Positions 53,981-62,370 of a stretch of DNA of 64,000 nucleotides are shown here, in pieces (the stretch's first letter is position 1; each line of letters starts with the position of its first letter). Below the pieces are notes generated by a model. That model was not told the DNA's origin, searched no databases, and was given only the letters and a program-made list of their open reading frames with translations. Position numbers and translations under genes: made by a program. This stretch comes from Aminithiophilus ramosus (GTDB lineage Bacteria; Synergistota; Synergistia; Synergistales; Aminithiophilaceae), in the NCBI RefSeq assembly GCF_018069705.1, contig NZ_CP072943.1:186001-250000 (forward strand), written 5' to 3'.

Positions 53981-55156
53981 ATGTTGCAGACCCATCTTCC
54001 CAGAAAGATCCTTTTCGGAGAGGATTCGCTGGATTTTCTCGCCTCTCTCGACGTGCGGAGGGTCGTGACCTTCGTCGACGAAATTTTCGACCGCTGCAAC
54101 CCGGACCTCATGGAGCGCATGGAGAGCCTCTGGAAGGAGAAGGGGGTCCAGTGCTGGCGCTATTTCGGGGAGGGCAAAGAGCCGACTCTGGCCTTCGTGA
54201 AAGATAGGGCCCGCTGCCTCATCGAACACGAGCCCGATCTGATCGTCGCCGTCGGCGGCGGTTCGGTGATCGACGCCGTCAAGGTCATGGAGGTCTACTA
54301 CGAGCACCCTCACATCACCGACGCCGAGCTTTTCGACCGCTTCAACCTGCCCCCTTTGCGCCGCAAGGCCCGTTTCGTCGCCATCCCCACCACGAGCGGC
54401 ACCGGCTCGGAGGTGACGCCCATCGGCGTCCTCTGCGTCCCGTCGGAAGATCCCCGGACGCCTCTGGTGAAAAGGGGCATCGCCGATTACCAGCTGATCC
54501 CCGACTACGTCCTTCTCGATCCCCGTTTCACCCTCTCCATGCCTCCGTCGGTGACGGTCTCCACGGCCATCGACGCCTTCGTCCACGCGATGGAAGCCTA
54601 CGTCTGCGCCAGGCCGAAGAACGCCTTCACCGATCCCTTCGCCCTCGAAGGCATGAGGAAGGTCCTGTCCTATCTTCCCAAAGTCATGGAAGACCCGGGC
54701 GACCTGCGCTACCGGGGAGAGCTGCAGATCGCGGCCACCCTGGGCGGCCTGGCCCTCGCCGGCCGGGGATCGGGCGCCTCCCACGGCGTGGGGAAACAGC
54801 TCTCCTCTCTGGGCCCCGTCGCCCACGGCGTTTCCGTCGCCGTCATGCTCGAAGCCGTCATCAGGCTCAACGCCGGGGCGCGCCTCGCCGAATACGCCGA
54901 AATCGCCCGTTATCTGGGCCTGGCGGCCGTCAGCGACGAGGGGGCCCTGGAGGGGCTGATCGCCCTCTGGAGGGAGCTGCTCGATCGTCTCGGGCTGCCG
55001 AGGACGATCGAGCAGCTGGGAATGGACCGCGCCCTCTTCATGGAAAAACTCGACAGCATGACGAAGAACGCCATGAGCGACGCGGCGATGAGGTCCAATC
55101 CCGTCACGCCCTCGTACGACGAGGTCCGGAGGATCTTCCTGACCCTGGCTCCCTGA
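53981..55156 (+). CDS. Iron-containing alcohol dehydrogenase
   Basis: The 391-residue enzyme has GGGSVIDAVK (NAD(P) site, about residues 90-99), IPTTSGTGSEVTPIGV, and the metal-site sequence DAFVHAMEAY (Asp, His), followed by GASHGVGKQ and PVAHGVS (two further His). It oxidises or reduces a primary alcohol or aldehyde. As the last gene of the operon it fits oxidation of a hydroxy acid such as mevalonate to the aldehyde used by the acylating dehydrogenase. AGGAG precedes the ATG. Confidence 0.9.
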   Translation: MLQTHLPRKILFGEDSLDFLASLDVRRVVTFVDEIFDRCNPDLMERMESLWKEKGVQCWRYFGEGKEPTLAFVKDRARCLIEHEPDLIVAVGGGSVIDAVKVMEVYYEHPHITDAELFDRFNLPPLRRKARFVAIPTTSGTGSEVTPIGVLCVPSEDPRTPLVKRGIADYQLIPDYVLLDPRFTLSMPPSVTVSTAIDAFVHAMEAYVCARPKNAFTDPFALEGMRKVLSYLPKVMEDPGDLRYRGELQIAATLGGLALAGRGSGASHGVGKQLSSLGPVAHGVSVAVMLEAVIRLNAGARLAEYAEIARYLGLAAVSDEGALEGLIALWRELLDRLGLPRTIEQLGMDRALFMEKLDSMTKNAMSDAAMRSNPVTPSYDEVRRIFLTLAP

Positions 55157-55285
55157 GGCAACGCCGGGGTCGGGTCCTCCAGGGAGCCTCAGGCCCAGAT
55201 CCTGCCGGGGGCTCTGTCGGGAGGTGCTCCTTCGCTCTCTTCCCTCGTCGCGACGGACAGGCCTTTCGGAAAGGAACTCTTTTTT

Positions 55286-55333
55286 CGACGGAGCGAGCCG
55301 AAACCCCCCCTGGGGTTTCGGCTCGCTCCGTCG
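55286..55333. terminator. Long perfect hairpin after the alcohol dehydrogenase operon
   Basis: A perfect 22-bp stem with loop CCCT (arms starting CGACGGAGCGAGCC) lies 130 bases after the last gene of the operon. A T-run precedes it but none follows on the plus strand, so it may be a Rho-assisted or processing structure. Confidence 0.55.
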
Positions 55334-55396
55334 GAGGGGAAGCAAACCCGAATCAGCAGGTCTTTCAAGACGAACTCCGTCGGATCCGCGGATGGG

Positions 55397-55506
55397 AGGT
55401 CCGTTCAAATCCCCTCGCAGGTGCGGGTTCGAGGCGACCGTTTCGCCTTACAGACCCCTCCTGGCCGGACCGATGGACGTCCATCCTGGTTTTGCCTGTG
55501 GATCGG
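55397..55506 (+). repeat. Dispersed intergenic repeat, copy X
   Basis: It aligns with 36903-37001 over about 100 bp (GGTTCGAGGCGACCG, CGGACCGATGGA, and the 18-base identity GTTTTGCCTGTGGATCGG). It lies immediately upstream of the TetR promoter, as the other copy lies beside a regulated promoter. No open reading frame is supported. Confidence 0.6.
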
Positions 55507-55521
55507 GGCAAAACAGGCCAC

Positions 55522-55566
55522 TTGACTAAAGCAGGCCGATCGGATAGATTTAGTCAAACGACTAAA
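55522..55566 (+). promoter_or_regulatory. Promoter with TetR-type operators
   Basis: TTGACT (55522-55527), 17 bases, TAGATT (55545-55550). The palindrome TTTAGTC-AAAC-GACTAAA (55549-55566) covers the -10 box and start point, and an additional GACTAAA half-site (55524-55530) overlaps the -35 box. The TetR-family protein encoded next is the obvious ligand. Confidence 0.75.
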
Positions 55567-55582
55567 AATGGAGGTTTTACCC

Positions 55583-56248
55583 ATGACGACCTATTCGACG
55601 GGGGAGGGGACGCGGCGGGCTCTCATCGAGGCGGCAGGGGAGCTCGCCGCCGAGGTGGGCTTCTCCAGCGTCTCGACGCGGGCCGTCGCCACGAGGGCCG
55701 GGGAGAACGCCGGGAGCATCCACTACCACTTCGGCGGCAAGGGGAACCTCTTCGAGGCTGTCCTCCTCGAGGCGACGAAGCCCATGAGGGAGGAGGTCCT
55801 CGCCGACGTCGTGGCCGTCTACGAGCCCCTCCTCGCCACGGCCGCGGGGAGGGCCCGGGCCCTGCGGATCTTCGTCCATGCCATGATCGAGGCCCTTTTC
55901 CGCGACGGCGAGCCGGCCTGGGCCTGTCGGGTCGTCTACCAGGTCCTGCGCAAGGCCGGCCCTCTCCGGGACTTCGTCGTCGAGAAGGTCGTCGATCCCT
56001 GGCTGTGTGCCGCAGAAGGCCTCTTCCGGGCCATCGATCCCGGCCTGACGGAGGAAGAGCCCCTTCTCCATTCCTTTCTCGTCGCCATGCCCATCTATTT
56101 CCACGCCGACTACATGGACGTCATTCTCGATCGGATGGGCCTCGACGGCTACGGAACGGCCTACCTGGCCAAGCTGGAGGACCGGATCGTCTGGCAGACG
56201 CAGCGTTATTTCGGGCTGCCCTGCGACGGAGGCGAAAGGAACCGATGA
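55583..56248 (+). CDS. TetR/AcrR-family repressor
   Basis: The 221-residue protein has the TetR HTH (ALIEAAGELAAEVGFSSVSTRAVATRAGENAGSIHYHFGGKGNLF, about residues 13-57) and a ligand domain with a DUF1956/CecR-like flavour. The ATG at 55583 is used because GGAGG lies 8 bases before it; the ATG at 55568 overlaps that site. It leads the efflux operon, overlapping the adaptor gene (ATGA), and should repress it from the operators just upstream until a toxic ligand binds. Confidence 0.9.
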   Translation: MTTYSTGEGTRRALIEAAGELAAEVGFSSVSTRAVATRAGENAGSIHYHFGGKGNLFEAVLLEATKPMREEVLADVVAVYEPLLATAAGRARALRIFVHAMIEALFRDGEPAWACRVVYQVLRKAGPLRDFVVEKVVDPWLCAAEGLFRAIDPGLTEEEPLLHSFLVAMPIYFHADYMDVILDRMGLDGYGTAYLAKLEDRIVWQTQRYFGLPCDGGERNR

Positions 56249-57381
56249 AGATGGCAAAAGGACTGAAACTCCTGTTCCTTATCGTGGTCCTCGTTCTGGC
56301 TGCCGTGGCCTTCTTTCTGGTGGTGCGCCGGGTCGGTTCGGCCGCTGGAGGGGCCGAGGCCGAGCTGAGGGCCCTTGCCGCCGAGCCCCGTCCCGCGGCG
56401 ATCGAGGCGGTCCGCGGGGCCTCGTCGGGAGGTCGGCGCTACCCGGCCACGGTCCGGGCCTCCAAGGAGGCCCCCCTCTCCTTCCGCGTCGCCGGTCCCC
56501 TCGTGGCCGTTCCCGTACAGCCCGGCGACCGGGTCCGCCGCGGCGATCTTCTCATGGAGATCGACCGCCGCGACTACGACGACGCCATCCGCGTCCTCGA
56601 GGCTCAGCTCGCGGGCGCCAGGGCGGCCCTCGAAAAGGCCCGTCTCGACCTGGATCGGGCCAGGCCCCTTCTGGCCGAGGGGGTCATCGCCCAGGCCGCC
56701 TTCGACGGGGCCGTCAGCGCCCACGATACGTCCGCCGCCTCGGTCCGGGACATCGAGAGCCGCCTCCGCATCGCCCGTCACCAGCTCGCCGACGTCCGTC
56801 TCCTGGCCCCCTTCGACGGCATCGTCGCCGCGAAGACCGTCGACAACCACGAGATGGTCGCCGCCGGCCAGGTCGTCCTCACCCTGCTCGACATCTCCAG
56901 CCTCGACGTCAGGGCCGAAGTGCCCGAGGACGAGATGGTCCGCAAGGACCTCGTCCCGGGACGGGAGGCCCTCGTCGAGTTCTCGGCCCTCCCGGGCCGG
57001 GCCTTCACGGCCCGGCTCAAGGAATGGAGCGCCGCCCCCGACAGGGTGACGCGGACCTACGCCGTCACCTTCTCCCTGGCCGCCCCCAGCGAGGGACAGG
57101 TCCTGCCGGGGATGACGGGAGAGCTTCTCTGGCAGGCGGCAGGCGACGACCGTCTTTCCGTCCCCGTGGGCGCCCTCTTCTCCGACGAGGAGGGGCGAGA
57201 GGCCCTCTGGGTCTTCGATGACCGGACGTCGACGGCGTCGAAGCGCGTCGTCGAGACGGGCGGGCTCGTCGGCCGGGACCGGGTCTCCGTCGTGAAGGGT
57301 CTCTCCGGAAACGAGCGGGTCGTGGCGGCCGGACCGGCCTTCATCGTCGAGGGCATGAAACTTCGCCCCCTCTCGCGCTGA
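56245..57381 (+). CDS. RND efflux periplasmic adaptor (membrane fusion protein)
   Basis: The 378-residue protein has an N-terminal membrane anchor (LLFLIVVLVLAAVAFFLVV), a lipoyl half-motif (FRVAGPLVAVPVQPGDRVRRGDLL), an alpha-helical hairpin (about 110-175) and a second lipoyl half (RLLAPFDGIVAAKTVDNHEMV), then beta-barrel and membrane-proximal domains. It links the pump encoded 9 bases downstream to an outer-membrane channel. No TolC-like gene is nearby. It is the intact paralogue of the broken adaptor at 62490. Confidence 0.92.
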   Translation: MKMAKGLKLLFLIVVLVLAAVAFFLVVRRVGSAAGGAEAELRALAAEPRPAAIEAVRGASSGGRRYPATVRASKEAPLSFRVAGPLVAVPVQPGDRVRRGDLLMEIDRRDYDDAIRVLEAQLAGARAALEKARLDLDRARPLLAEGVIAQAAFDGAVSAHDTSAASVRDIESRLRIARHQLADVRLLAPFDGIVAAKTVDNHEMVAAGQVVLTLLDISSLDVRAEVPEDEMVRKDLVPGREALVEFSALPGRAFTARLKEWSAAPDRVTRTYAVTFSLAAPSEGQVLPGMTGELLWQAAGDDRLSVPVGALFSDEEGREALWVFDDRTSTASKRVVETGGLVGRDRVSVVKGLSGNERVVAAGPAFIVEGMKLRPLSR

Positions 57382-57390
57382 GGCCGGGCC

Positions 57391-60300
57391 ATGTCCTTCA
57401 ACCCCGCCGTCTTCGCGCTGAAAAGGAGGACGACCATGATCGTCCTCACCCTGCTCCTCGTCGGGGCGGGAATCGCCTCCTACCGGGGGCTGGGCCGCCT
57501 GGAATACCCCGCCTTCACCATCAAGACGGCCATGGTCCTGACGACCTATCCCGGCGCCTCGCCTCAGGAGGTGGAAGAGGAGGTCTCCGACGTCGTCGAG
57601 GAGGCCATCCAGTCCATGGAGCAGGTCAAACGGGTCTATTCCACCTCTCAGGAGGGGCTCTCCGTCGTCTTCGTCGACATGAAGGATCGCTACGAGGCGT
57701 CGGCTCTTCCTCAGGTCTGGGACGAGCTGCGCCGCAAGGTGGGTGACGCCCAGGTCACGCTTCCTCCCGGCGCCGGTCCCTCGCAGGTCTACGACGATTT
57801 CGGCGACGTCTACGGCCTTCTTTTCGCCGTCACCGGCGAGGGGTACAGCTACGCCCAGCTCAAGGACTACGCCGAGGAGCTGAAAAAGGAGCTCCTCCTC
57901 TGCCGCGACGTGGCCAAGATCGATTTCTGGGGCACCCAGCAGGAGCGCCTCTACGTCGAGTTCCGCCGCTCCCGCCTGGCCGAGCTGGGCCTCTCGCCCG
58001 ACCGGATCGGCCAGATCCTGTCGTCGCAGAACCTGGTCCGCGAGAGCGGCAACGTCGACTTGGGCGATCTTCGCACCCGCGTCACGCCGACGGGCGACTT
58101 CGCCGCCGAGGAGGCCGTCGGCGACATCCTCATCGGCGGCGAAGGGGGGCTCGTCCGCCTCGGCGACGTGGCGACCCTCTCTCGGGGCTACGTCGATCCC
58201 CCCAGGAACCTGATGCGCTTCGACGGAAGGCCCGCCATCGGCCTGGGCATCTCCACCGTCGCCGGCGGCAACGTCGTCGAGATGGGCAAGGCCGTCAGGG
58301 AGAGGCTCGCCGAGCTGGAGGCTTCCCGCCCCGTCGGCATGGAGCTCGTTCCCGTCTACTACCAGAGCGACATGGTCGTCCGGTCCGTCAATCAGTTCAT
58401 CGTCAATCTCCTCGAATCGGTGGCCATCGTCGTGGGGCTTCTCATGCTCTTCATGGGCTGGCAGAGCGGCCTCCTCATCGGCTTCATCCTCATCCTCACC
58501 ATCCTGACGACTCTCGTCGGCATGTTCCTCATGGGCATCGAGCTCCAGAAGGTCTCCCTTGGGGCCCTCGTCCTGGCCCTGGGCATGCTCGTCGACAACG
58601 CCATCGTCGTCGCCGACGGCATCCTCGTCCGCGTCGAGCGGGGCCAGAGCCGCGAGGCTGCGGCCTGCGACGTCGTCAAAGAGACCCAGTGGCCCCTCCT
58701 GGGCGCGACGGCCGTGGCCATCCTCGCCTTCGGCTCCGTCGGCTTCGCTCCGGGAGACGTGGGCGAGTTCTGCCGCTCTCTCTTTCATGTCATGGCCCTC
58801 TCCCTCTCCTTCAGCTGGGTTCTGGCCGTGACGGCGACGCCTCTCCTCTGCGTGCTCTTCCTCAAAGTCCCCGACAGAGAGGGGACGGTCGATCCCTACG
58901 ACAGGCCCTTCTACCGGATCTACCGGCGCCTCGTCCATCTCTGCCTGAAGAGGGCGCCCCTGTCCGTGGCCGTCATCGTCGTCCTTTTCGTCCTCTCCGT
59001 CGTCGCCTTCGGCACGATACCCCTCTCGTTCTTCCCCCCCTCGACGCAGCCCTATTTCTACGTCAACGTCTGGAAACCCCAGGGGACGACCATCGAGGCC
59101 ACGTCGCGGACCATGGAGGAGCTCGAGTCCTTCGTCCTCGGCCTCGACGGGGTGCGCAACGTCGCCACCTTCGTCGGCGAAGGCTCTCTCCGCTACGTCC
59201 TGACCTACAACTACGAAAGCCCCAACGCCAGCTACGGCCAGCTTCTCGTCGAAGCCGACGACTACCGTCGGATCGACGAGCTCGTCCTCGCCGTCGAAAG
59301 ACAGATCAAAGGCTCCTTCCCCGGCGAAGCGATCTACTGCAGCCGCATCATGACGGGCCCCTCGAAACCCTACACGGTGGAGGTCCGCTTCAGGGGGCCC
59401 GACGCGGCGGTCCTCAAGGATCTGGCCCGCCGTGGCGAGGCCGTCATGCGCTCCCACGGAGGTGCCCGCGACATCCGGACCGACTGGCGTCACCCCCTCT
59501 TCGTCGTCAGGCCCCAGTTCTCCGAGAGTCGGGCCCGCAGGGCCGGAACGAGCCGCTATGACCTGGCGGGGGCCCTTCAGTGGACCTTCAACGGCACCGT
59601 CGCCGGAATCTACCGGGAGGGGACGGAGCTGATCCCCATCGTGGCCCGTCCCGTCGAGGAGGAGCGTCTATCGGCGGAGCAGATCGAGGACGTCCAGGTC
59701 TGGAGCGGCGCGGCGGGGGCCTATGTCCCCCTAGGGCAGGTCGTCTCCTCCGTCGAAAGGGTCTGGGAAGATCCTCTCGTCAAGCGTCGCAACAGGCAGA
59801 GGACCGTCACCCTTCAGGCCAATCCCGTCGTCGGCCTCGCCGAGCCTTTGCGCCGCGAGCTGAGGGAGGCCATCGAGGCGATCCCTATCCCTCCGGGCTA
59901 CTCCATGGAGTGGGCCGGCGAGTATGCCGACTCGCAGGATGCCCAGAGGCCTCTGATGAAATCCTTCCCCTTCTTCCTGGGCGCCATGTTCTTCATCCTC
60001 ATCGTCCTTTTCGACTCCGTCCGCCGTCCCCTCATCGTCTTCCTCACCGTCCCCCTCTCGACCATCGGCGTCGTCGTCGCCTTCCTCCTCACGGGGCAGC
60101 CCTTCGGCTTCATCGCCATCGTCGGTTTTCTCGGCCTTTCGGGCATGCTCATCAAAAACGCCATCGTCCTCATCGACCAGATCGAGCTGGACCGGGCCGA
60201 GGGGAAGGCCCCCTACGGGGCCATTCTCGACTCGGCCGTGAGCCGTCTCCGTCCCGTCACCATGGCCGCCGGGACGACGATCCTGGGCGTGATCCCCCTC

Positions 60301-60438
60301 CTCACCGATCCCCTCTATGCCGGAATGGCCGTGACCATCATGGGCGGCCTCTTCGGGGGCACCTTCCTCACCCTCATCGTCGTCCCCGTCCTCTACCGCC
60401 TCGCCTTCCGCGTCGCCGTCGACGACTCGGCCCTCTAG
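57391..60438 (+). CDS. RND efflux pump, inner-membrane transporter
   Basis: The 1015-residue protein has the AcrB-like layout: first helix (TMIVLTLLLVGAGIASYRG), porter domain, helices 2-6 with motif A-type GALVLALGMLVDNAIVVADGI (Asp pair in helix 4), a second periplasmic domain and helices 8-12. It exports lipophilic compounds with the proton motive force. The sequence is close to the fragment at 63550-64000. Its TAG stop lies in the CTAG end of a MITE-like repeat. Confidence 0.93.
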   Translation: MSFNPAVFALKRRTTMIVLTLLLVGAGIASYRGLGRLEYPAFTIKTAMVLTTYPGASPQEVEEEVSDVVEEAIQSMEQVKRVYSTSQEGLSVVFVDMKDRYEASALPQVWDELRRKVGDAQVTLPPGAGPSQVYDDFGDVYGLLFAVTGEGYSYAQLKDYAEELKKELLLCRDVAKIDFWGTQQERLYVEFRRSRLAELGLSPDRIGQILSSQNLVRESGNVDLGDLRTRVTPTGDFAAEEAVGDILIGGEGGLVRLGDVATLSRGYVDPPRNLMRFDGRPAIGLGISTVAGGNVVEMGKAVRERLAELEASRPVGMELVPVYYQSDMVVRSVNQFIVNLLESVAIVVGLLMLFMGWQSGLLIGFILILTILTTLVGMFLMGIELQKVSLGALVLALGMLVDNAIVVADGILVRVERGQSREAAACDVVKETQWPLLGATAVAILAFGSVGFAPGDVGEFCRSLFHVMALSLSFSWVLAVTATPLLCVLFLKVPDREGTVDPYDRPFYRIYRRLVHLCLKRAPLSVAVIVVLFVLSVVAFGTIPLSFFPPSTQPYFYVNVWKPQGTTIEATSRTMEELESFVLGLDGVRNVATFVGEGSLRYVLTYNYESPNASYGQLLVEADDYRRIDELVLAVERQIKGSFPGEAIYCSRIMTGPSKPYTVEVRFRGPDAAVLKDLARRGEAVMRSHGGARDIRTDWRHPLFVVRPQFSESRARRAGTSRYDLAGALQWTFNGTVAGIYREGTELIPIVARPVEEERLSAEQIEDVQVWSGAAGAYVPLGQVVSSVERVWEDPLVKRRNRQRTVTLQANPVVGLAEPLRRELREAIEAIPIPPGYSMEWAGEYADSQDAQRPLMKSFPFFLGAMFFILIVLFDSVRRPLIVFLTVPLSTIGVVVAFLLTGQPFGFIAIVGFLGLSGMLIKNAIVLIDQIELDRAEGKAPYGAILDSAVSRLRPVTMAAGTTILGVIPLLTDPLYAGMAVTIMGGLFGGTFLTLIVVPVLYRLAFRVAVDDSAL

Positions 60439-60580
60439 GCGTCTGTCGGGCTTGTCTGCAAAAAGGTTGATTCGGCCGGACCCATGAGACTTAAAGCCTG
60501 GCTTCAAGAGCAAGGAATCTCTTTTGGATAGCATGACGGCTGTTGATCGACGAGTCAGTCCAAGCCCGACGGATTCCTAG
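60435..60580 (-). repeat. MITE-like element, copy B (CTAG ends)
   Basis: A 146-bp unit bounded by CTAG on both sides, with end sequences GCGTCTGTCGGGCTTG and (complement) ATCCGTCGGGCTTGG. Read on the minus strand it matches 8799-8946 along its entire length, including ATGCTATCCAAAAG and GAAGCC.GGCTTT. As at 8799, the left CTAG includes the TAG stop of the upstream gene. Confidence 0.78.
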
Positions 60581-60586
60581 ACGAAG

Positions 60587-60659
60587 CGCCGCAAGGGGCC
60601 CTTTCCCGCCGCAAGGGGGCGAAAACCGTCAGGAGAGAGGTTGTTCTCCCCTTGCGGCG
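60587..60659 (+). repeat. Two direct and one inverted CGCCGCAAGGGG
   Basis: CGCCGCAAGGGG occurs at 60587-60598 and 60607-60618, and its complement at 60648-60659. Either direct copy can pair with the inverted copy, giving two mutually exclusive 12-bp hairpins in a transcript. The rest of 60660-60899 shows no supported gene. Confidence 0.6.
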
Positions 60660-60899
60660 AAGGTCGGCACAGCCGCCGATCGTATGGGGAAAGCCACCGG
60701 CGCCGGAAAGAGCCCCTGTGTTCCGGAAGCCTTACGGCCCGGGAGGCCTCGCCTCTTCGCGGGGCTCGCGACCGCTTCCGGCCGCGAGCGGCAAGGGAGC
60801 GAACTCCGGCAGACAGCAGAAGCGGCTGGGGGAGGACGGTTCCCGCTCGGAGCCACGCCGAGGCGGACGTTGGCGCCGAGAGACGTTTGTCGCGGAGGC

Positions 60900-60926
60900 T
60901 TGACGAAAGCGTATAGGGGCTATACT
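60900..60926 (+). promoter_or_regulatory. marR-type promoter with operator GTATAG-GGG-CTATAC
   Basis: TTGACG (60900-60905), 15 bases, TATACT (60921-60926). The palindrome GTATAG-GGG-CTATAC (60911-60925) overlaps the -10 box. The initiation point is expected at about 60933-60935, practically at the ATG of the regulator gene, so the message is probably leaderless. Confidence 0.7.
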
Positions 60927-60934
60927 ATTGCGCC

Positions 60935-61405
60935 ATGAAAATAACGCCGAACTCCCAGACGAGAATCAGCTACGGCCTTCTTTTCGTCATCGTCCGCCTC
61001 CAGGAGCTGGAGCGGAAGACCCACACCTACGGGACGGACGAGCCCCTTTTCATCGCCGAAATCCACATGGTCAAGGCCATCAGGGAACATCCGGAGGCCC
61101 ACCTCACGGCCCTGGCCGACAGGCTGGGCGTGACGAAGGGGGCCGTCTCCCAGCTCGTCAAGAAGCTGGAGGAGAAGGGGATGATCGTCAAGGACCGCGA
61201 TCCCGCCAACCGGGCCCGCGTCGTCCTCTCCCTGACGGCCAAGGGGGAGAAGGCCTACGCCCTCCACGAGAGGGCTCACCGCGACTTCGACGACCTCGTC
61301 GAAGGCCTTCTGCAGGAGGCCACGGCCGAGGAGCGGGCCTTCCTGCAGGATTTCATCTCGAGGCTGACGCGTGCCCTGGACAGATTTTCGACCGTGAAGG
61401 AGTGA
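60935..61405 (+). CDS. MarR-family regulator
   Basis: The 156-residue protein has the winged-helix core LTALADRLGVTKGAVSQLVKKLEEKGMIVKDRDPANRARVVLSLT-type sequence (HTH about residues 57-77, wing about 84-95). No ribosome site precedes the ATG and the -10 box ends 8 bases before it. It likely represses itself and the methyltransferase and RND genes to its right, which have matching operator motifs. Confidence 0.9.
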   Translation: MKITPNSQTRISYGLLFVIVRLQELERKTHTYGTDEPLFIAEIHMVKAIREHPEAHLTALADRLGVTKGAVSQLVKKLEEKGMIVKDRDPANRARVVLSLTAKGEKAYALHERAHRDFDDLVEGLLQEATAEERAFLQDFISRLTRALDRFSTVKE

Positions 61406-61420
61406 TCTTTTTGTCGATCC

Positions 61421-61435
61421 ATATAGTTGCTAAAC
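61421..61435 (+). promoter_or_regulatory. MarR operator-like site upstream of methyltransferase
   Basis: ATATAG-TTG-CTAAAC has the same 6-3-6 structure as the sites at 60911 and 62371, and a further GTATAG half-site follows directly (61436-61441). It lies 47 bases upstream of the methyltransferase ATG. Confidence 0.55.
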
Positions 61436-61481
61436 GTATAGCCTCTGAACTTCCCGTGCCGAAAGAAGAGGGGAGGAGGCC

Positions 61482-62209
61482 ATGAGCGGCAAGGGACGGG
61501 CCTTCACGGGATTTTTCGGGGGGGCCCGCTACGATCGGTTCGCGGCCCTTTTCGGCATGAAGGCTCCCTTCTACAGAAAGGCCCTGGGACCGCTGGCCCT
61601 CGGGGCGGGGGAGAGGGCCCTCGACCTGGGCTGCGGCCCGGGACCCATGACGGTCCTTCTGGCCTCCCGAGCCCACGGGGAGGCCCGGATCTGGGGCATC
61701 GACCTTTCCGAGGAGCAGCTGGCCCATGGCCGGACGAAAGTCGATCCCTCGACCTGTCCGGTGACCTTTCTCCAGGGCTCCATGGACGAGCTGCCCTTTC
61801 CCGACGGCCACTTCGATCTCGTCATGACCTCCATGGCCCTTCACGAGACGCCGCCTCCGGTCCGCCGGGGAACCGTCGCCGAGGTGGCCCGGGTCCTGAA
61901 AGAGGGGGGCTCTTCCTTCTCGTCGACTGGAGCCGGCCCCGCCTGGGGTTCTGGGGCGTCGTCTGGTTTCCCCTCTGCTGCTGGGGTGAGAGGAACAAAG
62001 ACAACTGGAACAACGTCTACCCCCGACTCTGTCGCGAACAGGGACTTCTTCCCGAGGAGGACGGCTACATCAATTCCATAGCCCGCCGCCAGCTCTTCCG
62101 CAAAGGTCCCCTACCCTTTCACCCCTCGCCGTCCGGGAGGCATCCCTCTTCGCCACGGCGGCCCCCGGAGGGGATCGGAGGGCGTAACGGGGCTCCGGAG
62201 CCTCGGTGA
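61482..62209 (+). pseudogene. SAM-dependent methyltransferase, frameshifted
   Basis: The N-terminal 140 codons encode a class I methyltransferase (ALDLGCGPGPMTVLLAS, SAM site; GIDLSEEQLAHGR; SMDELPFPDGHFDLVMTSMALHE). At the six-G run 61904-61909 the frame is lost: frame 0 continues as low-complexity Ser/Gly/Thr to a stop at 62081, while the frame one base over continues sensibly (GLFLLVDWSRP, DNWNNVYPRL, EDGYINSIARRQLF) to 62209. One G too few in the run explains this. It may be a mutation, a phase-variable switch or a sequencing error. Confidence 0.8.
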
Positions 62210-62370
62210 TTCCGGTCGCCGAAGGTTTTTCGGAACGGGTCCTCCCCGTCTTGCGGCCCCTGCCGCTCGGGACGGTTTTTTCCTGAAATCCGGCCTTGGC
62301 CGACGGTCTGCATGGAGATCTCCTCGCCGCTTGAGGCGACGAGGGGCAGGAGGTCTTTGTCCCTTCAAAG

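Noticed and set aside
49250-55156. Taurine/isethionate (sulfoacetaldehyde) pathway
   Set aside because: The acylating dehydrogenase and alcohol dehydrogenase would fit, but the HMG-CoA lyase in first position has no role there, and no sulfo-lyase or taurine transaminase gene is present.
56206-59493. 1095-codon minus-strand frame opposite the RND pump
   Set aside because: It is antisense to two clearly conserved genes and is dominated by Asp, Gly and His typical of GC-rich shadow frames.
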